Source of the DNA: JADFXI01 sp963784135
GTDB lineage: Bacteria; Nitrospirota; Thermodesulfovibrionia; Thermodesulfovibrionales; Dissulfurispiraceae
Reading direction: 5' to 3'
DNA: 64,000 bases
Assembly: GCA_963784135.1 (NCBI GenBank)
Contig: CAWAQG010000008.1
Coordinates: 1 to 64,000, forward strand
Below, one piece after another: positions 10,087 to 19,480 of this stretch. The notes beneath the pieces are model-generated. The model saw only the letters and a program-made list of their open reading frames with translations. It was not told where the DNA came from and did no database searches. The position numbers were made by a program, and so were the translations under genes. Each line of letters starts with the position of its first letter. The first letter of the stretch is position 1.

Positions 10087-10135
10087 CCCGGTATGCAGAG
10101 GGGCAGAAAATTATGCCTCTCTGCTGCCGGGTTTT
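10087..10135 (+). terminator. Hairpin between dsrB and dsrD
   Basis: A two-part stem, CCCGG with GCAGAGGGGCA pairing TGCCTCTCTGC and CCGGG, is followed by TTTTAAG. The U-run is short, so it may be a partial terminator or an mRNA-stabilising structure that sets the dsrAB to dsrD ratio. Confidence 0.6.
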
Positions 10136-10171
10136 AAGTACCGGCTACTTTAACTAAAGGAGAGGTGCGCT

Positions 10172-10390
10172 ATGGAAAAAGAAGAAGTCATGAAAAAGAT
10201 TTACGAGCTGGTTGAGAAATCGACAGGAAAAAAGAAGTTGAAATCAAGCGACATCCAGAAAACAGTCTCGGCGGAAGCGGGTGTAACGAGGGATGAGGTA
10301 AAGGCCGCGCTGAAAGTTCTCGTAGATGATGGAAAACTTATTTATACTTATTTTGGCGGAAGCTTTGTAGAGATACCTCCTCAGCAGTAA
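10172..10390 (+). CDS. dsrD: Dissimilatory sulfite reductase protein DsrD
   Basis: This 72-residue protein has the winged-helix pattern of DsrD: an N-terminal helix (KKIYELVEKSTG), SSDIQKTVSAEAGVTRDEVKAALKVLVDDGKL, and a wing ending YTYFGGSFVEI. DsrD is restricted to organisms with reductive-type DsrAB and is reported to act as an allosteric activator of DsrAB. It has a ribosome-binding site AAAGGAGAGG. Its presence argues that this pathway runs in the sulfite-reducing or disproportionating direction. Confidence 0.93.
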   Translation: MEKEEVMKKIYELVEKSTGKKKLKSSDIQKTVSAEAGVTRDEVKAALKVLVDDGKLIYTYFGGSFVEIPPQQ

Positions 10391-10415
10391 GCAATTAAAA
10401 TAGCGTTTAGTCAGG

Positions 10416-10468
10416 AAAGGCAGGCTGCTTTCTATCAGAACCAGGAGATAGGCGGCTCTGCCTTTTTT
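10416..10468 (+). terminator. Intrinsic terminator after dsrD
   Basis: AAAGGCAG-GCTGC pairs with GCGGC-CTGCCTTTTTT, ending in a T-run. It closes the dsrABD transcription unit. Confidence 0.75.
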
Positions 10469-10481
10469 GCTTTGTGCTTCA

Positions 10482-10654
10482 ATTCATAAATTTATACGAG
10501 GAGCAGTCAGGCCACAGTGCTTCGCTCATTCTCGCAAGGCATCCGGCCTTGCTCCGAGGCTATGACAGCCTGTGTCACCTTCCTTGGTGTCACTTAGGCT
10601 GTCAAAGTCCGCTCAGCGCCATGTCCCGCCTGCTCCTCGTATAAATTTATGAAT
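10482..10654. repeat. 173-bp inverted-repeat element (perfect 25-bp arms)
   Basis: Arms at 10482-10506 and 10630-10654 are perfect reverse complements (ATTCATAAATTTATACGAGG...) and pair imperfectly for another 20 bases. Inside, TGACAGCCT..GTGTCACC and GGTGTCAC..AGGCTGTCA form a second hairpin. No gene is seen in it. It fills the dsrD-dsrN interval. Confidence 0.7.
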
Positions 10655-10682
10655 AATGTGGGATAAGTTATAATAACAGACA

Positions 10683-12083
10683 ATGAACGCTTACCCGCGA
10701 CTGGTTATTGCAGGAGTAAGGGGCGGCAGCGGCAAGACGATGCTCTCGCTCGCCATAATAGCCGGACTGAGGTCTCAAAGGGGGCTGAAGGTGGTCCCTT
10801 TTAAAAAGGGGCCTGATTACATTGATGCCGGCTGGCTTTCGGTCTCCGCTCAGAAGCCATGCTATAATCTCGATCCCTTTTTTCTTTCGGGAGAAACGAT
10901 AATAAATTCCTTTGTCTCCCATGCGCGTGGTGACATTGCGGTCATTGAGGGCAACAGGGGGCTGTATGACGGAATGGATTCCGGAGGTTCCTATAGCACG
11001 GCAGAACTGTCCAAACTCCTTCGCGCCCCCGTGGTACTCGTAATCGATTGCACCAAGATGACGAGGACTGCTGCCGCGGTGGTGCTCGGGTGCATGCAGC
11101 TTGACAATGAGGTGGCGATAAAAGGAGTTGTGCTGAACCAGGTGGCTGGAGAGAGACATGAGCGCATTGTTCGGGAATCTATAAACAAATATTGCTCGCT
11201 GCCGGTGCTTGGAGTAATACCGAGGCTTGCTGCCGGTGATATCCCCGAGCGGCACATGGGACTCATTCCATACCAGGAGCATCCTGACACTGTAAAGGTC
11301 ATTGCGCTTGCCGAAGAAATAGCGGGCAAGTATCTCGACATTGATGCAATAACCAGGATTGCGATGGCGGCAGAGCCCTTGAACACTCCGGAAATACGAA
11401 GTCTGCGGTCAGGGGTGCAAGGGGTGATTGTAAAAATAGGCGTTGTCCGCGACTCGGCGTTTCAGTTTTATTACCCTGAAAACCTTGAGGAGCTCGAAAT
11501 AAGAGGCGCTGAGATCGTAGATATAAATGCATTGACCGATGTCCGGCTCCCGGACGTTGATGCTCTGTACATCGGGGGAGGTTTCCCGGAGACCAATGCC
11601 CTACGGCTCGCCGGGAATACCGGATTCAGAAATTCCGTTCGGGACATGGCTGAAAGAGGGCTGCCTGTTTATGCGGAGTGCGGTGGGTTGATGTTTTTAG
11701 GTGAAAGCCTTAGCGTGGAAGGTGAAAAATACCCTATGGCAGGAGTACTTCCTATTACCTTTGACATGAAGAAGAAACCTCAGGCGCATGGTTACACCAT
11801 TGCGGAGGTCGACAGGCCAAACCCTTTCTATCCGCCCGGAACATTGCTGCACGGGCATGAATTCCATTATTCGGCGGTAACAGGGATTGCGGAGGAGGCA
11901 TTGCAGCATTCGGCATTTTCGATGCAGCGGGGCAGAGGAATAAAAGACAAAAGGGACGGCATTTGCTACAATAATGTCCTCGGGACGTATACACATGTAC
12001 ATGCCCTCGGCTCTCCTGAGTGGGCATCCGGGCTTATTAATTGTGCGGTGAAGTACAGGAGTACCGTGAAACGTGAATCGTGA
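10683..12083 (+). CDS. dsrN: Cobyrinate a,c-diamide synthase homologue DsrN (siroheme amidase)
   Basis: This 466-residue protein is CbiA-like. An N-terminal P-loop/dethiobiotin-synthase-type domain (GVRGGSGKTMLS) is followed by KGPDYIDAGWLS and EGNRGLYDG. A C-terminal class I amidotransferase domain has its nucleophile in YAECGGLMFLGE. CbiA amidates cobyrinic acid with ATP and glutamine. In dsr clusters the homologue DsrN is proposed to amidate siroheme for DsrAB. Its place between dsrD and dsrC, with no other cobalamin genes nearby, favours the siroheme role. The start has no strong ribosome-binding site. Confidence 0.88.
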   Translation: MNAYPRLVIAGVRGGSGKTMLSLAIIAGLRSQRGLKVVPFKKGPDYIDAGWLSVSAQKPCYNLDPFFLSGETIINSFVSHARGDIAVIEGNRGLYDGMDSGGSYSTAELSKLLRAPVVLVIDCTKMTRTAAAVVLGCMQLDNEVAIKGVVLNQVAGERHERIVRESINKYCSLPVLGVIPRLAAGDIPERHMGLIPYQEHPDTVKVIALAEEIAGKYLDIDAITRIAMAAEPLNTPEIRSLRSGVQGVIVKIGVVRDSAFQFYYPENLEELEIRGAEIVDINALTDVRLPDVDALYIGGGFPETNALRLAGNTGFRNSVRDMAERGLPVYAECGGLMFLGESLSVEGEKYPMAGVLPITFDMKKKPQAHGYTIAEVDRPNPFYPPGTLLHGHEFHYSAVTGIAEEALQHSAFSMQRGRGIKDKRDGICYNNVLGTYTHVHALGSPEWASGLINCAVKYRSTVKRES

Positions 12084-12101
12084 AACTCGAAAAGTTAATA
12101 A

Positions 12102-13160
12102 ATGATTAAATACACTCCGGAATGCCCTTACTGCGGGCGTATTATCAACCGTCCGGCTGAAATTAAAACCGAGTTCGGCAGTGTGACCGGCGGAGCATGT
12201 GAATGCGGCGCAGTATACGTGTGCGACCCGACGGGCCATAATACCGGTGAAGCATACACAGAGGCCCTTGCCCTGGCAAAGGGCGGCTGGCAGATCAATG
12301 GGATGGATATGAATGTTGATTACGAGACTTCTGACATGGAATACGATGAGAAAAGCCATCAGAGGTTGTACTCAAAAGGCCTCAGAAGCCTGTCAGGAAG
12401 GCTTGTTTTTGTTAAGCTGAAAGGCCGGCAGCCTGAAAGTCCCGTGCCGGCCCGGACTGCACCGGATGCCGGGGACTACAGGGGCAGGGCAATCACCGAA
12501 GAGGGCAAAATAAATGTGAAGGACAAAATAAAAGAGCTGCTTAAACTGCGTGCTTATGATGAGGTGGCGGACATGGCCTGGCAGGACAAAGGTATTATAA
12601 GGCAGCTCATATCATTGTCATATGACAAACAAGATGTGACAAGCTGGAGGGCCATTGAGGCTATCGGCGTTATTTCACGGACATTTTCGAAGGAGAAGAT
12701 GGATATCCTGCGCGACACCGTAAGACGGCTTTTATGGTCCATGGGAGAAGAATCCGGCGGCATTGGCTGGAGCGCGGCAGAAATGCTCGGCGAGATCGTT
12801 GCCGGTGACCCTGATGCATTCAATGACATTGTCCCTATACTCTGGTCTTTCAAGGACGAAGAGATGTTCCGGGCCGGCATTATATGGGCAATGGGGCGGA
12901 TTGCCATAATGCGTCCCGACATGGTCGGATTCATCATGCAGGACCTGCCTGAACTGCTGGAAGATAAAGACGCGGCCGTCAGGGGTTATGCAGTCTGGGT
13001 CATGGGCATGCTGCCAAAAATATTAAATGCAGGGGGCACCGATCAGATCTCAAAACTTTTAAGCGATAGCGGCCCGGTGCCTTTCTATAAAGATGGCGAC
13101 TTGCTTGCAAGTACCGTCGGTGAAATCGCAGGCGAAGTGTTGAATAAAACGATAAAATAA
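12102..13160 (+). CDS. DVU0298-like protein with zinc ribbon and HEAT repeats
   Basis: The 352-residue protein begins with a Cys-rich segment (CPYCGRII and, further on, CECGAVYVC), a likely zinc ribbon. It continues with helical repeats (WRAIEAIGVISRTF, WSAAEMLGEIV, AGIIWAMGRIA, RGYAVWVMGMLP) of the HEAT type. I recognise the overall shape as the DVU0298-like family that often travels with dsr genes in sulfate reducers. Function is not established. It lies 18 bases after dsrN and before dsrC, so a role in sulfite reduction or DsrC handling is an inference. It could equally be an assembly scaffold. Confidence 0.7.
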   Translation: MIKYTPECPYCGRIINRPAEIKTEFGSVTGGACECGAVYVCDPTGHNTGEAYTEALALAKGGWQINGMDMNVDYETSDMEYDEKSHQRLYSKGLRSLSGRLVFVKLKGRQPESPVPARTAPDAGDYRGRAITEEGKINVKDKIKELLKLRAYDEVADMAWQDKGIIRQLISLSYDKQDVTSWRAIEAIGVISRTFSKEKMDILRDTVRRLLWSMGEESGGIGWSAAEMLGEIVAGDPDAFNDIVPILWSFKDEEMFRAGIIWAMGRIAIMRPDMVGFIMQDLPELLEDKDAAVRGYAVWVMGMLPKILNAGGTDQISKLLSDSGPVPFYKDGDLLASTVGEIAGEVLNKTIK

Positions 13161-13307
13161 AGCTATAAGATAATTTTATTTGACCTGACTACCTGTTCTA
13201 TATTACCTTCTTTAGTCATACTTACAATTGTTTTAGGTAATATAATATTTAAATTAGCAAATAGGTTCAAGTTGTAATAAATTACATCAAGGAAGGAGGA
13301 GAACATT

Positions 13308-13643
13308 ATGCCTAATATTGAAGTCGGAGGAAAGCAGTTTGAGGTGGATGAGGATGGCTACATGGTTGATCTGGAGGCATGGAACAAGGACATAGCGACC
13401 TTCATGTCAAAAGGTGACGGCATTGATCTTTCAGAGTCCCACTGGGAAATTATAAACTTCCTGAGAGATTATTATCAGAAATACCAGATAGCTCCCATGA
13501 TAAAGATACTTGTGAAGGAAATCGGGAAGGTCATGGGACCGGAAAAAGGCAACACAAAATATCTTTACGAACTGTTCCCTGACGGGCCGGCAAAGCAGGC
13601 TTGCAGATATGCAGGACTACCGAAGCCGACAGGTTGTGTATAA
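13308..13643 (+). CDS. dsrC: Sulfur-carrier protein DsrC (TusE/DsrC family)
   Basis: DsrC is the co-substrate of DsrAB. The 111-residue product has the family core (DEDGYMVDLEAWNKDIA; SHWEIINFLRDYY) and the flexible C-terminal arm with both functional cysteines (KQACRYAGLPKPTGCV). Cys at the penultimate position (CysA) and Cys about ten residues earlier (CysB) form the trisulfide after sulfite reduction. A strong GGAAGGAGG precedes the ATG. The gene is separated from its neighbours, with a hairpin after it, consistent with independent high expression. Confidence 0.96.
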   Translation: MPNIEVGGKQFEVDEDGYMVDLEAWNKDIATFMSKGDGIDLSESHWEIINFLRDYYQKYQIAPMIKILVKEIGKVMGPEKGNTKYLYELFPDGPAKQACRYAGLPKPTGCV

Positions 13644-13680
13644 CCCGGCACTGCACGCGTTCGCGAAAAAAATAACAAAA

Positions 13681-13712
13681 AAGTAGGAGGCATGGGTTTT
13701 GCCTCCTACTTA
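13681..13712 (+). terminator. Hairpin after dsrC
   Basis: AAGTAGGAGGCA pairs with TGCCTCCTACTT around a short loop. The downstream tract is only weakly T-rich (ACATATT), so it may be a partial terminator or a 3'-end stabiliser for dsrC mRNA. Confidence 0.6.
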
Positions 13713-13738
13713 CATATTGCACGCCGTATGGGGAGGAA

Positions 13739-14302
13739 ATGAATCTTATAGATCTCTTGTCAGAGAAGAGACCTGCCATCTTGAAAAGGTGGCTTGATGT
13801 TATCGTAGAGTCATACCCTTCCGGTACTTCTATTTTCCTAAAAAATCAACCAGACCAGTTTGCAAATCCAGTAGGCTACACGATTGCGCAGGGGACAGAA
13901 GCCATTTTTGACGGCCTGCTTCGCGGAGTTGATGCTGAAAAAGCCGCTTCCTTTCTCGACAGCATTATACGGATCCGGGCCGTGCAGGAGGGTCCGCCCT
14001 CCCGTGCGCTCGTCTTTATCCTCCTGTTAAAAGGCATCATAAGAGAAACAGCCGGACAGACCGCGCATGACCCCTCCATAGCTGAGGAGTTGGTGGAACT
14101 CGAATCGAAGATCGATGCCATTGCCCTCCGTGCCTTCGACAGTTTCATAAAATGTCGTGAAAAGATATATGAACTGAAATCAAATGAAACGAGGAATATG
14201 ACCTACAGGCTCCTTCAAAAGGCCCATATGATATGCGAAATCCCCGGGGAGGAGCCGGAACCGGCTATCAGGGAGAACAGCAGTGCTAAACCAAAACCAT
14301 AA
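13739..14302 (+). CDS. RsbRD-like N-terminal domain protein upstream of dsrM
   Basis: The 187-residue soluble helical protein (LLSEKRPAILKRWLDVIVESYPS near the start, then LVELESKIDAIALRAFDSFIKCREKIYELK) matches the RsbT co-antagonist RsbRD N-terminal-domain family. That family frequently lies immediately before dsrMKJOP in sulfate reducers. It has no membrane segment. It overlaps nothing and ends 12 bases before dsrM. A signalling or regulatory role for the Dsr complex is inferred from position only. GGGGAGG precedes the ATG. Confidence 0.72.
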   Translation: MNLIDLLSEKRPAILKRWLDVIVESYPSGTSIFLKNQPDQFANPVGYTIAQGTEAIFDGLLRGVDAEKAASFLDSIIRIRAVQEGPPSRALVFILLLKGIIRETAGQTAHDPSIAEELVELESKIDAIALRAFDSFIKCREKIYELKSNETRNMTYRLLQKAHMICEIPGEEPEPAIRENSSAKPKP

Positions 14303-14314
14303 AGAGGTAGCAAA

Positions 14315-15308
14315 ATGAAAACCCTATTCCCTTTTTTCGCAGTAATAACACTGATTTTGCTTGTTGTTGCAGGCGTGCAGTTTGCTAATTTGCAGTTCCT
14401 GTTTGGGGTCATTATACCCTATGCAGCCCTGGCGATTTTCGTTGCGGGGATAATTTATCGCGTAGTGAAATGGGCAAGCTCTCCGGTGCCGTTTCGCATA
14501 CCGACCACATGCGGACAGCAGAAATCATTCCCCTGGATCAAGCAGAGCAAACTCGAAAATCCTTCGACCATGCTCGGGGTCATCGGCCGGATGGCGCTGG
14601 AAGTTTTCTGTTTCCGGTCTCTTTTCAGGAATGTCAAGACTGAACTGAGGGATGGGCCGAAGCTCGCTTACGGCTCCGATAAATGGCTCTGGCTTGCCGG
14701 ACTGTCGTTCCACTGGTCTTTCCTTATAATACTCGTCAGGCATTTCAGGTTTTTCTCTTTCAATGTGCCTTTCATTATTCATGGCATCGAAAGTCTCGAT
14801 AGTTTTCTGCAAATAGGCGTTCCCCTGCTCTACATGACCGATGTCGTGATTTTAGCTTCGGTAACCTATCTCGTCATAAGAAGATTGACTATCCCCCAGG
14901 TGCGCTATATCTCTCTTGCAGCCGACTACTTTCCCTCTTTTCCTCATTCTCGGCATCGCCGGCACCGGCGTCATGATGCGTTACTTTACAAAGGTCCCTC
15001 TTATCAGTGTTAAGGAACTGGCACTGGGACTCGTCAGCTTCAATCCGGTCATCCCCAAGGGGATCGGCGTTATGTTCTACATACACCTTTTCCTTATCAG
15101 TGTCCTGTTTGCCTATTTCCCCTTCAGCAAACTTGTGCATATGGCGGGGGTTTTTCTCAGCCCGACAAGAAACATGATCAATAACAGCCGCATGGTAAGA
15201 CACGTGAACCCATGGAATTACCCTGTGCATATCCATACCTATGAGGAATATGAAAATGATTTCAGGGAGAAAATGAAAATGGCTGAAATACCGGTCGATA
15301 AGGAGTAG
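14315..15308 (+). CDS. dsrM: DsrM, membrane cytochrome b of the Dsr complex (frame interrupted once)
   Basis: DsrM is the NarI-like diheme b-type quinol-interacting subunit of DsrMKJOP. Membrane segments are visible at the N-terminus (TLILLVVAGVQFANLQF; IPYAALAIFVAGIIY), at LAGLSFHWSFLIILVRHFRFF, at YMTDVVILASVTYLV and, after the break, at FLILGIAGTGVMMRY and IHLFLISVLFAYFPFSKLVHMAG. Near 14930 the frame shifts between SLAADYFP and LFLILGIAG. Removing one base gives 331 codons, the usual DsrM size. The ATG follows AAAGAGGTAGCAAA. dsrK starts two bases after its stop. Confidence 0.9.
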
Positions 15309-15310
15309 AC

Positions 15311-16933
15311 ATGGCGAAATTTACAACAAAACCCAATGAGTTGTCGAAAATAAATCTTATGCCTCCTCAGAAGGAATGGATGGATACGCCTGTGGAGATA
15401 AAAGAGCATATGTTTTGCCATCCGGCCAAAATCAAGGACCTTGAAACAGTCGGCTTCCCCAATACGCACGAGTGGCGGCCTGCTGATGAGGATTGGAAGC
15501 TCCCTGCGAACTGGGAGAAGACAATACTCGAAGGAATGCAGGCCCTTCTGAAAAAATATCGGTCCTTCAGTCTGTTCATGGACATATGTGTCCGCTGCGG
15601 CGCCTGTGCCGACAAATGCCACTTCTATATAGGCTCAGGGGACCCTAAGAACATGCCCGTGCTCAGGGCCGAATTAATGCGGTCGGTCTACCGCGGCAAC
15701 TTTACCCTTGCCGGAAAAATATTGAAAAAGATCGCGGGTGCGCGTGACCTTACTGTAAATGTGCTGAAAGAGTGGTGGTATTATTTCTACCAGTGCACCG
15801 AATGCCGCCGCTGCTCTGTTTTCTGCCCTTACGGTATTGACCAGGCTGAAATCACCATGATGGGCAGGGAGCTTCTCAATCTGTTGGGGCTTAATATCGG
15901 CTGGATAGCAGGCCCCGTTGCCGCCTGCTATATGAAAGGCAATCACCTCGGCCTCGAGCCGCATACAATAAAATCGAGCATCGAACTTTTCGTGGATGAT
16001 ATAGAAACAGTTACCGGCATTAAAATAGAGCCGAGCTTCAACCGGAAGGGAGCTGAAATACTTTTTGTTACCCCTTCCGGCGACCTCTTTGCTAACCCCG
16101 GCACGTATACTGCGATGGGCTATCTGATGCTGTTTCATGAACTCGGGCTTGACTACACCTGGAGCACTTATGCCTCGGAGGGCGGCAATTTCGGCTTCTT
16201 CACTACGAACGAAATGGCGAAAAGACTTAATTCCAAAATGTATGCCGAAGCAAAACGCCTTGGCGTAAAGTGGATCCTCGGCGGAGAGTGCGGGCATATG
16301 TGGAGAGTGATCCACCAGTACATGGACACATGGAACGGTCCGGCGGATTTTCTGGAGGCGCCGGTTTCTCCCATAACCGGCACAAAGTTCGACAATGCAA
16401 AAGCAACGAAGATGGTGCACATTATCGAATTTACTGCCGACCTTATCAAAAACGGCAAGCTTAAGCTTGACAAGAGCAGAAATGATCACCTGAAAGTGAC
16501 CTTCCATGACTCATGCAATACCTCGCGCGGCATGGGACTTCTTGAGGAGCCGCGGTATGTGATCAATAACGTCTGCAACCATTTTTATGAGATGCCTGAA
16601 AATACTATCAGGGAGAAAACCTTCTGCTGTGGAAGCGGCACAGGGCTGAACGCCTCTGAGAATATGGAACTGCGCATGAGAGGCGGATTCCCGAGGGCAA
16701 ACGCAGTGAAACATGTGCATGAGAAATATGGAGTAAATATGCTCGCCAACGTCTGCGCGATCGACAGGGCGACCCTTTCGGCTTCCATGGACTATTGGGT
16801 GCCAGGCGTAGGTGTTGCGGGGACCCACGAGCTTGTCGCCAACGCCCTGGTCATGAAGGGCGAAAAAGAGAGGACTCTCGATATACGGCTCGAGCCCCTT
16901 CCCGGAAAAGAAGGCAACGAGGAGGTAAGCTAA
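15311..16933 (+). CDS. dsrK: DsrK, HdrD-like Fe-S subunit of the Dsr complex
   Basis: The intact 540-residue product resembles the catalytic HdrD subunit of heterodisulfide reductase and is proposed to reduce the DsrC trisulfide. Two [4Fe-4S] ferredoxin motifs are seen (CVRCGACADKCHF and CTECRRCSVFCPYGID). Cysteine-rich CCG-type motifs follow: GGECGHMW, FHDSCNTSRG and FCCGSGTG. It is soluble and sits on the cytoplasmic face bound to DsrM. It is the only dsrMKJOP gene without a frame break. Confidence 0.95.
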   Translation: MAKFTTKPNELSKINLMPPQKEWMDTPVEIKEHMFCHPAKIKDLETVGFPNTHEWRPADEDWKLPANWEKTILEGMQALLKKYRSFSLFMDICVRCGACADKCHFYIGSGDPKNMPVLRAELMRSVYRGNFTLAGKILKKIAGARDLTVNVLKEWWYYFYQCTECRRCSVFCPYGIDQAEITMMGRELLNLLGLNIGWIAGPVAACYMKGNHLGLEPHTIKSSIELFVDDIETVTGIKIEPSFNRKGAEILFVTPSGDLFANPGTYTAMGYLMLFHELGLDYTWSTYASEGGNFGFFTTNEMAKRLNSKMYAEAKRLGVKWILGGECGHMWRVIHQYMDTWNGPADFLEAPVSPITGTKFDNAKATKMVHIIEFTADLIKNGKLKLDKSRNDHLKVTFHDSCNTSRGMGLLEEPRYVINNVCNHFYEMPENTIREKTFCCGSGTGLNASENMELRMRGGFPRANAVKHVHEKYGVNMLANVCAIDRATLSASMDYWVPGVGVAGTHELVANALVMKGEKERTLDIRLEPLPGKEGNEEVS

Positions 16934-16934
16934 A

Positions 16935-17334
16935 ATGTATAATAGCGGGAAAATAATACCAGGACTTCTTGTCTTTGTCAGCAATAATAGCGTTCCCCTT
17001 TGTCTATAACTCGGGAACAAAGATTCTGAAGCCCGAACCTAAAATCGACACCCCGGTCATTCAGCAGATGGCGGTAAAGCATTGCGTTGAGTCCAAGGAG
17101 TTTATGAAAGCCGAGCATATGCAGCTGCTGAACAACTGGAGGGATTCGGCAGTTCGCGCCGGCAACAGGGTGTATGTGGGGTTCGACGGAACACGATACA
17201 ACATCAGCCTCCAGAATACCTGCATGCATTGCCATTCGAACAAGAAAGAGTTTTGCGACACCTGCCATAATTACATGGCGGTGAAGCCTTACTGCTGGGA
17301 TTGTCATTTCGTACCGAAGGAGAACAAGTTATGA
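16935..17334 (+). CDS. dsrJ: DsrJ, triheme periplasmic cytochrome c (frame interrupted once)
   Basis: Three heme-binding motifs are visible, CMHCH, CDTCH and CWDCH. The N-terminal membrane anchor begins MYNSGKIIPGLLVF and must continue as SAIIAFPFVYNSG, which is one frame away. Removing one base near 16975 gives 133 codons, a normal DsrJ. DsrJ is the periplasmic electron carrier of the Dsr complex, and its first heme has unusual ligation in characterised members. The start ATG is two bases after the dsrK stop. The stop overlaps the dsrO ATG. Confidence 0.9.
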
Positions 17335-18153
17335 GCATGGACAGAAGACAATTTCTAAAACTGGCTGGATTTTCGACTGTACTGGGCATAGGCGCCGCAA
17401 CAGCAGTTAACAGTATGGGCCATGACGATGATGTGGAAGCTTCCGAGTTTCAGGCCGGACCGGATGCATTAAAAGCAAAACGCTGGGGCTTTGTCATTGA
17501 TATGAGCAAGTTCAAGACTGAAGACGACTTCAAGAGGGTCATACATGCCTGCCACAGCATCCATAATGTCCCTGATTACGGCAACCCCAAGGACGAGATA
17601 AAATGGATATGGAAAGATACCTTTGAGCATGCGTTCCTGGGCCAGGAAGACCATATATGACCGAGGCGGACGAAGGAGAAGCCCTTTGTTGTTCTTCTGT
17701 AACCACTGCGCCCACCCTCCATGCGTAAGGGTGTGTCCAACCAAAGCTACATTCAAAAGACAAGACGGCATAGTCATGATGGATATGCACCGCTGCATCG
17801 GCTGCAGGTTTTGCATGGCAGCCTGTCCTTACGGTTCGAGGAGTTTCAATTTCAGAGACCCCCGCGGCAAGGACGAAAACGGACAGCCTTTTATAAAGGA
17901 GCTTAATCCCGAATTCCCGACCCGCACCAAGGGTGTGGTTGAAAAGTGCACTTTCTGCTATGAACGGCTTGCCAAGGGACTCAAACCGGCGTGTGTCGAA
18001 GAATCAAGAGGCGGCATTTTGTTCGGTGACCTGGAAGACCCGAATTCCGAGGTGAGACAACTTATCGGCAAACTATACACGATCAGGAGAAGGCCGGAAC
18101 TCGGAACTCAGCCCAGCATTTACTACATCATAGGAGGGAACGAAAATGCTTGA
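17331..18153 (+). CDS. dsrO: DsrO, Tat-exported ferredoxin subunit (frame interrupted)
   Basis: The N-terminus is a twin-arginine signal (MDRRQFLKLAGF then a hydrophobic Ala/Gly stretch). Four [4Fe-4S] clusters are expected from CNHCAHPPCVRVC, CIGCRFCMAACPYG and CTFCYERLAKGLKPAC. DsrO is the periplasmic Fe-S partner of the membrane protein DsrP. Between about 17640 and 17700 the frame is disturbed more than once. The most natural reading passes from GQEDH to YMTEAD to KEKPFVVL to CNHC, needing one missing and two extra bases, net one extra. The chosen ATG overlaps the dsrJ stop and follows AAGGAG. Confidence 0.9.
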
Positions 18154-19331
18154 GAAGGCGCTTACCGGTGGGAAAAGCTACTGGGGCTGGATATTTTTAT
18201 TGCTTGGGATAATTGGCGTGGGCTTTATATGCCTATCTAATGCAGTTCAACTATGGTTTGGGCATAACCGGACTGAGCAGGGACGTCAGCTGGGGTTTCT
18301 ATATTGCCCAGTTTACTTTCCTGGTCGGCGTGGCCGCATCAGCAGTGATGCTGGTCATACCATACTACCTGCATAATTACAAGAAATTCGGAAGGATAGT
18401 TATCCTCGGAGAGTTTCTGGCAATCTCTTCGGTCATGATGTGCATACTGTTTATTTTTGTTGATCTGGGGCAGCCTATGAGGGTCATGAACGTTATGCTG
18501 CACCCGACGCCTAACTCGGTCATGTTCTGGGACATGATCGTCCTGCTTGGCTACCTTACGCTCAATCTGGTCATAGGATGGACCACGCTGGGTGCGGAGC
18601 GCAAGGAGGTGGCGCCGCCGGCATGGGTAAAACCGCTTATCTATCTTTCAGTGCCATGGGCGGTCAGCATTCACACGGTCACAGCTTTTCTCTATGCCGG
18701 TCTGCCCGGAAGAGAACTCTGGCTTACCGCTATAATGGCGGCGCGGTTCCTTTCTTCAGCATTTGCCGCAGGCCCGGCCCTTCTTGTCCTGCTCGCCTTT
18801 AATTGTCAGGAAGGTCAGCAAGTTTGATCCGGGGAAAGAGGCAATTCAGTCGCTGGCAAAAATAGTGACTTATGCAATGTCCGTCAACGTGTTCTTCTTC
18901 CTGCTGGAAGTGTTTACCGCATTTTACAGCAATATCCCCGAACATATGGCCCCAATTAAATATCTCTTTGTCGGCCTCGAAGGCCATACAAGACTTGTAC
19001 CATTTATGTGGACCGCTACTGGGCTTGCGTTTGTGGGCACTTGTATTGCTGCTGAACCCTAATACGCGTAAAAATGAGGGCATTCTGCCTTTTGCGCTCA
19101 TTGCGGTATTCATGGCGATCCTGGATCGATAAGGGAATGGGCCTGGTGGTTGGCGGATTTGTCCCCAATCCTTTTGGGCGGGTTGTTGAGTATTCGCCAA
19201 CAGCGCCTGAACTGCTTATAACATTAGGAGTATATGCGATAGGCGCTCTTATCCTTACCGTGCTTTATAAGGTCGCTGTTTCAGTAAAGGAAGAAGTTGA
19301 GGCCGGCGGAGTAGAGGTGTCCCATCATTAA
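18146..19331 (+). CDS. dsrP: DsrP, NrfD-like membrane subunit (frame interrupted four times)
   Basis: DsrP is the polytopic NrfD/PsrC-family quinone-interacting subunit. Membrane stretches include WIFLLLGIIGVGFI, GFYIAQFTFLVGVAASAVM, FLAISSVMMCILFIFVDLG and MIVLLGYLTLNLVIG. Four single-base excesses lie near 18235 (GFI to AYLMQFNYG), 18802 (LLAF to IVRKVSKFD), 19042 (FVGT to VLLLNPNTR) and 19130 (AILD to KGMGLVVGG). Subtracting four bases gives exactly 394 codons. The start overlaps the end of dsrO. This is the most heavily broken gene of the window. Confidence 0.9.
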
Positions 19332-19390
19332 GAATGGCCGGTTGACTAAATCAGCTTGATCATTTTGCCCACCTTATAAACAGTGCCAGG

Positions 19391-19421
19391 AGGAGCGGGG
19401 CCGTTGCCCGGCTCCTCTTGT
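19391..19421 (+). terminator. Terminator-like hairpin after dsrP
   Basis: AGGAGC-GGG pairs with CCC-GCTCCT across a short loop, followed by the moderately T-rich CTTGTATTTGATTTTT. It is placed to end the dsrMKJOP transcript. Confidence 0.5.
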
Positions 19422-19480
19422 ATTTGATTTTTCACGCCGAGACATTTTAAAATATTTAAAAACCGGGAGGTGTGGCTGTA

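Noticed and set aside
16969..17334. TTG start for dsrJ giving a 121-residue protein in the uninterrupted frame
   Set aside because: It would remove the usual MYNSGKIIPGLLV anchor that is encoded just upstream in the other frame; one extra base explains both better.
17640..17700. UGA in dsrO as selenocysteine or recoded stop
   Set aside because: The frame is disturbed at more than one place nearby, no selenocysteine signal is evident, and DsrO has no residue of this kind here.
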